From CAZVWW01 sp964631265 (GTDB taxonomy: Bacteria > Thermotogota > Thermotogae > MWEM01), in the NCBI GenBank assembly GCA_964631265.1, contig CAZVWW010000139.1:1-5355 (forward strand): a DNA stretch of 5,355 nt. Reading direction: 5' to 3'. Of this stretch, positions 4,471 to 5,355 are shown piece after piece. Position 1 is the first letter of the stretch. Each line of letters opens with the position of its first letter. A program made the position numbers and the translations under genes. Below the pieces are notes generated by a model. The model ran no database searches. It was not told where the DNA came from and saw nothing but the letters and a program-made list of their open reading frames with translations.

Positions 4471-5355
4471 ATGATGAAATTGAAAGGCACGTTAAAGAAG
4501 ATTTTGTTTGTACTGTTATTTGTTCTGGGAATTAATGCACTGGCAATAGTTTTTCAACCGGACAACGCTTATTGGGTTTACTGGGTTTTCTTTGCTATTC
4601 TCTTGTTTGCCACTTTGGGTTTTCTGGTGGCGCTACTCATTACCGGGATTGTTGCCGCTGCAAAAAAGAAAAACAGGTCAAAACCGCGTCAATTGTTAAA
4701 ATCCGAATTATTATGGAGCGTTGGTCTGTTTGTGATCCTTGTTCTGCAGGTTGTGATCAGCCAAATGTCCTCCCACACTCCTCAAAACGCTTCTTTATCC
4801 GCTATAGAGGATATTGAGATTAACGGCACGACACAGAGCATCAGCATTCGGGGAGAATCAAAGGACAATCCCGTCATCCTTTTTCTGGCAGGCGGACCCG
4901 GTGGTTCACAAATTCAGGCAACAAGGGAGCATTTGGCCAAACTTGAAAGCGATTATACGATTGTCAACTGGGAGCAACCCGGTGTTGGGAAGTCATACAA
5001 TGCTCATCCCATCAAAGAGCTGACGCCGGATATCTATGTTGAGGATGGGCATGCTTTGACAGCTTACTTGAAAGACAGGTTTAACAAAGAGAAGATCTAC
5101 CTCATCGGTGAGTCCTGGGGAAGCTATCTGGGTATCCGGTTGAGTCAAGCCTATCCGGAGGATTATTATGCCTTTGTCGGGACGGGTCAGATGGTGGCTT
5201 TTGCCGAAACAGAACGATATTGCTATGACCTGGCGTTGTCCATAGCAAAGGAAAACAACGATACCCAGCAGATTCAAGCCCTTGAAAACCTACCGGAAGT
5301 CCCGTTAAGGGGCAAAAACATATCATTGGATAGCGGAACGTATCTGATGTATCTA
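4471..5355 (+). CDS. Membrane-anchored alpha/beta hydrolase (proline iminopeptidase-like), cut by the window edge
   Basis: The frame is open for 295 codons to the last base with no stop, so the C-terminus is missing. Three hydrophobic segments (about 10-28, 34-63, 79-98), with a basic KKKNRSKPR loop between the second and third, predict that the rest lies outside the cytoplasm. The catalytic part starts near 115: oxyanion-hole strand ILFLAGGPGGS (136-146), a WEQPGVGKS segment (167-175) in place of the usual DQRGxGxS, and nucleophile elbow GESWGSYLG (213-221) with Ser215. The Asp and His of the triad are not all visible, since the His should lie beyond the edge. The GGPGG and elbow style recalls proline iminopeptidases, but a peptidase or lipase/esterase role cannot be decided. 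Start uncertain: ATG 4471 or 4474 touch the GGGAG (4466-4470), whereas TTG 4480 is 9 bases from it and may be the real start. Confidence 0.85.
   Translation, partial: MMKLKGTLKKILFVLLFVLGINALAIVFQPDNAYWVYWVFFAILLFATLGFLVALLITGIVAAAKKKNRSKPRQLLKSELLWSVGLFVILVLQVVISQMSSHTPQNASLSAIEDIEINGTTQSISIRGESKDNPVILFLAGGPGGSQIQATREHLAKLESDYTIVNWEQPGVGKSYNAHPIKELTPDIYVEDGHALTAYLKDRFNKEKIYLIGESWGSYLGIRLSQAYPEDYYAFVGTGQMVAFAETERYCYDLALSIAKENNDTQQIQALENLPEVPLRGKNISLDSGTYLMYL

Noticed and set aside
4572..5023. Two + strand ORFs (4572-4817 and 4814-5023) overlapping by ATGA
   Set aside because: The apparent coupling is accidental; the hydrolase frame runs uninterrupted through both with GGPGG and GESWG motifs.
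4993..5326. Minus-strand ORFs of 94 and 74 residues at the right edge
   Set aside because: They are opposite the hydrolase nucleophile-elbow region and have no ribosome sites.

Overview
The window looks like a chromosomal segment from a low- to mid-GC anaerobic Gram-positive bacterium, most likely a clostridium (Bacillota). The reasons are AT-rich DNA, strong AGGAGG-type ribosome binding sites, frequent TTG/GTG starts, sigma-A-like -10 boxes, a lipobox protein, a polyferredoxin membrane protein, and a TPR-LuxR regulator of a kind common in clostridia. The genus cannot be read from the sequence. All the convincing genes are on the + strand, except a possible leftward gene whose first codons sit at the extreme left edge.

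Left part (1-742). A strong Shine-Dalgarno and promoter-like -10 suggest a leftward gene starting near base 12. Next comes a doubtful 91-residue ORF (98-373) followed by a same-frame coiled-coil remnant (to 487), which together look like decayed coding DNA. A gene-free stretch of about 250 bases follows, and it carries a large imperfect palindrome (606-665).

Redox pair (743-2010). A six-helix-type membrane protein of the NapH/NosR/YccM polyferredoxin family overlaps by 4 bases (ATGA) with a small predicted lipoprotein that has two further cysteines. The two are almost certainly translationally coupled. A near-perfect 66-base palindrome (2020-2085) closes the unit. It shares the core ATCANNGGGACAGGT with the palindrome at 606-665, so the pair of genes is bracketed by two related elements.

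Regulator and target operon (2105-5355). A 523-residue TPR protein with a C-terminal LuxR-type helix-turn-helix starts at a TTG codon behind its own promoter. Immediately downstream, CCTAACT-TT-AGTTAGG is centred at about -42.5 relative to the start predicted from a TATACT -10 box that lacks a good -35. That is the arrangement expected for a LuxR-type activator site. The promoter would drive an integral membrane isoprenylcysteine/phospholipid-type methyltransferase (3847-4458) and, 12 bases later, a membrane-anchored alpha/beta hydrolase that runs off the right edge. The hydrolase has no stop codon inside the window. The most interesting hypothesis here is a locally regulated membrane-modification unit: TPR-LuxR activator, membrane methyltransferase and extracytoplasmic hydrolase. 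Its substrate is unknown.
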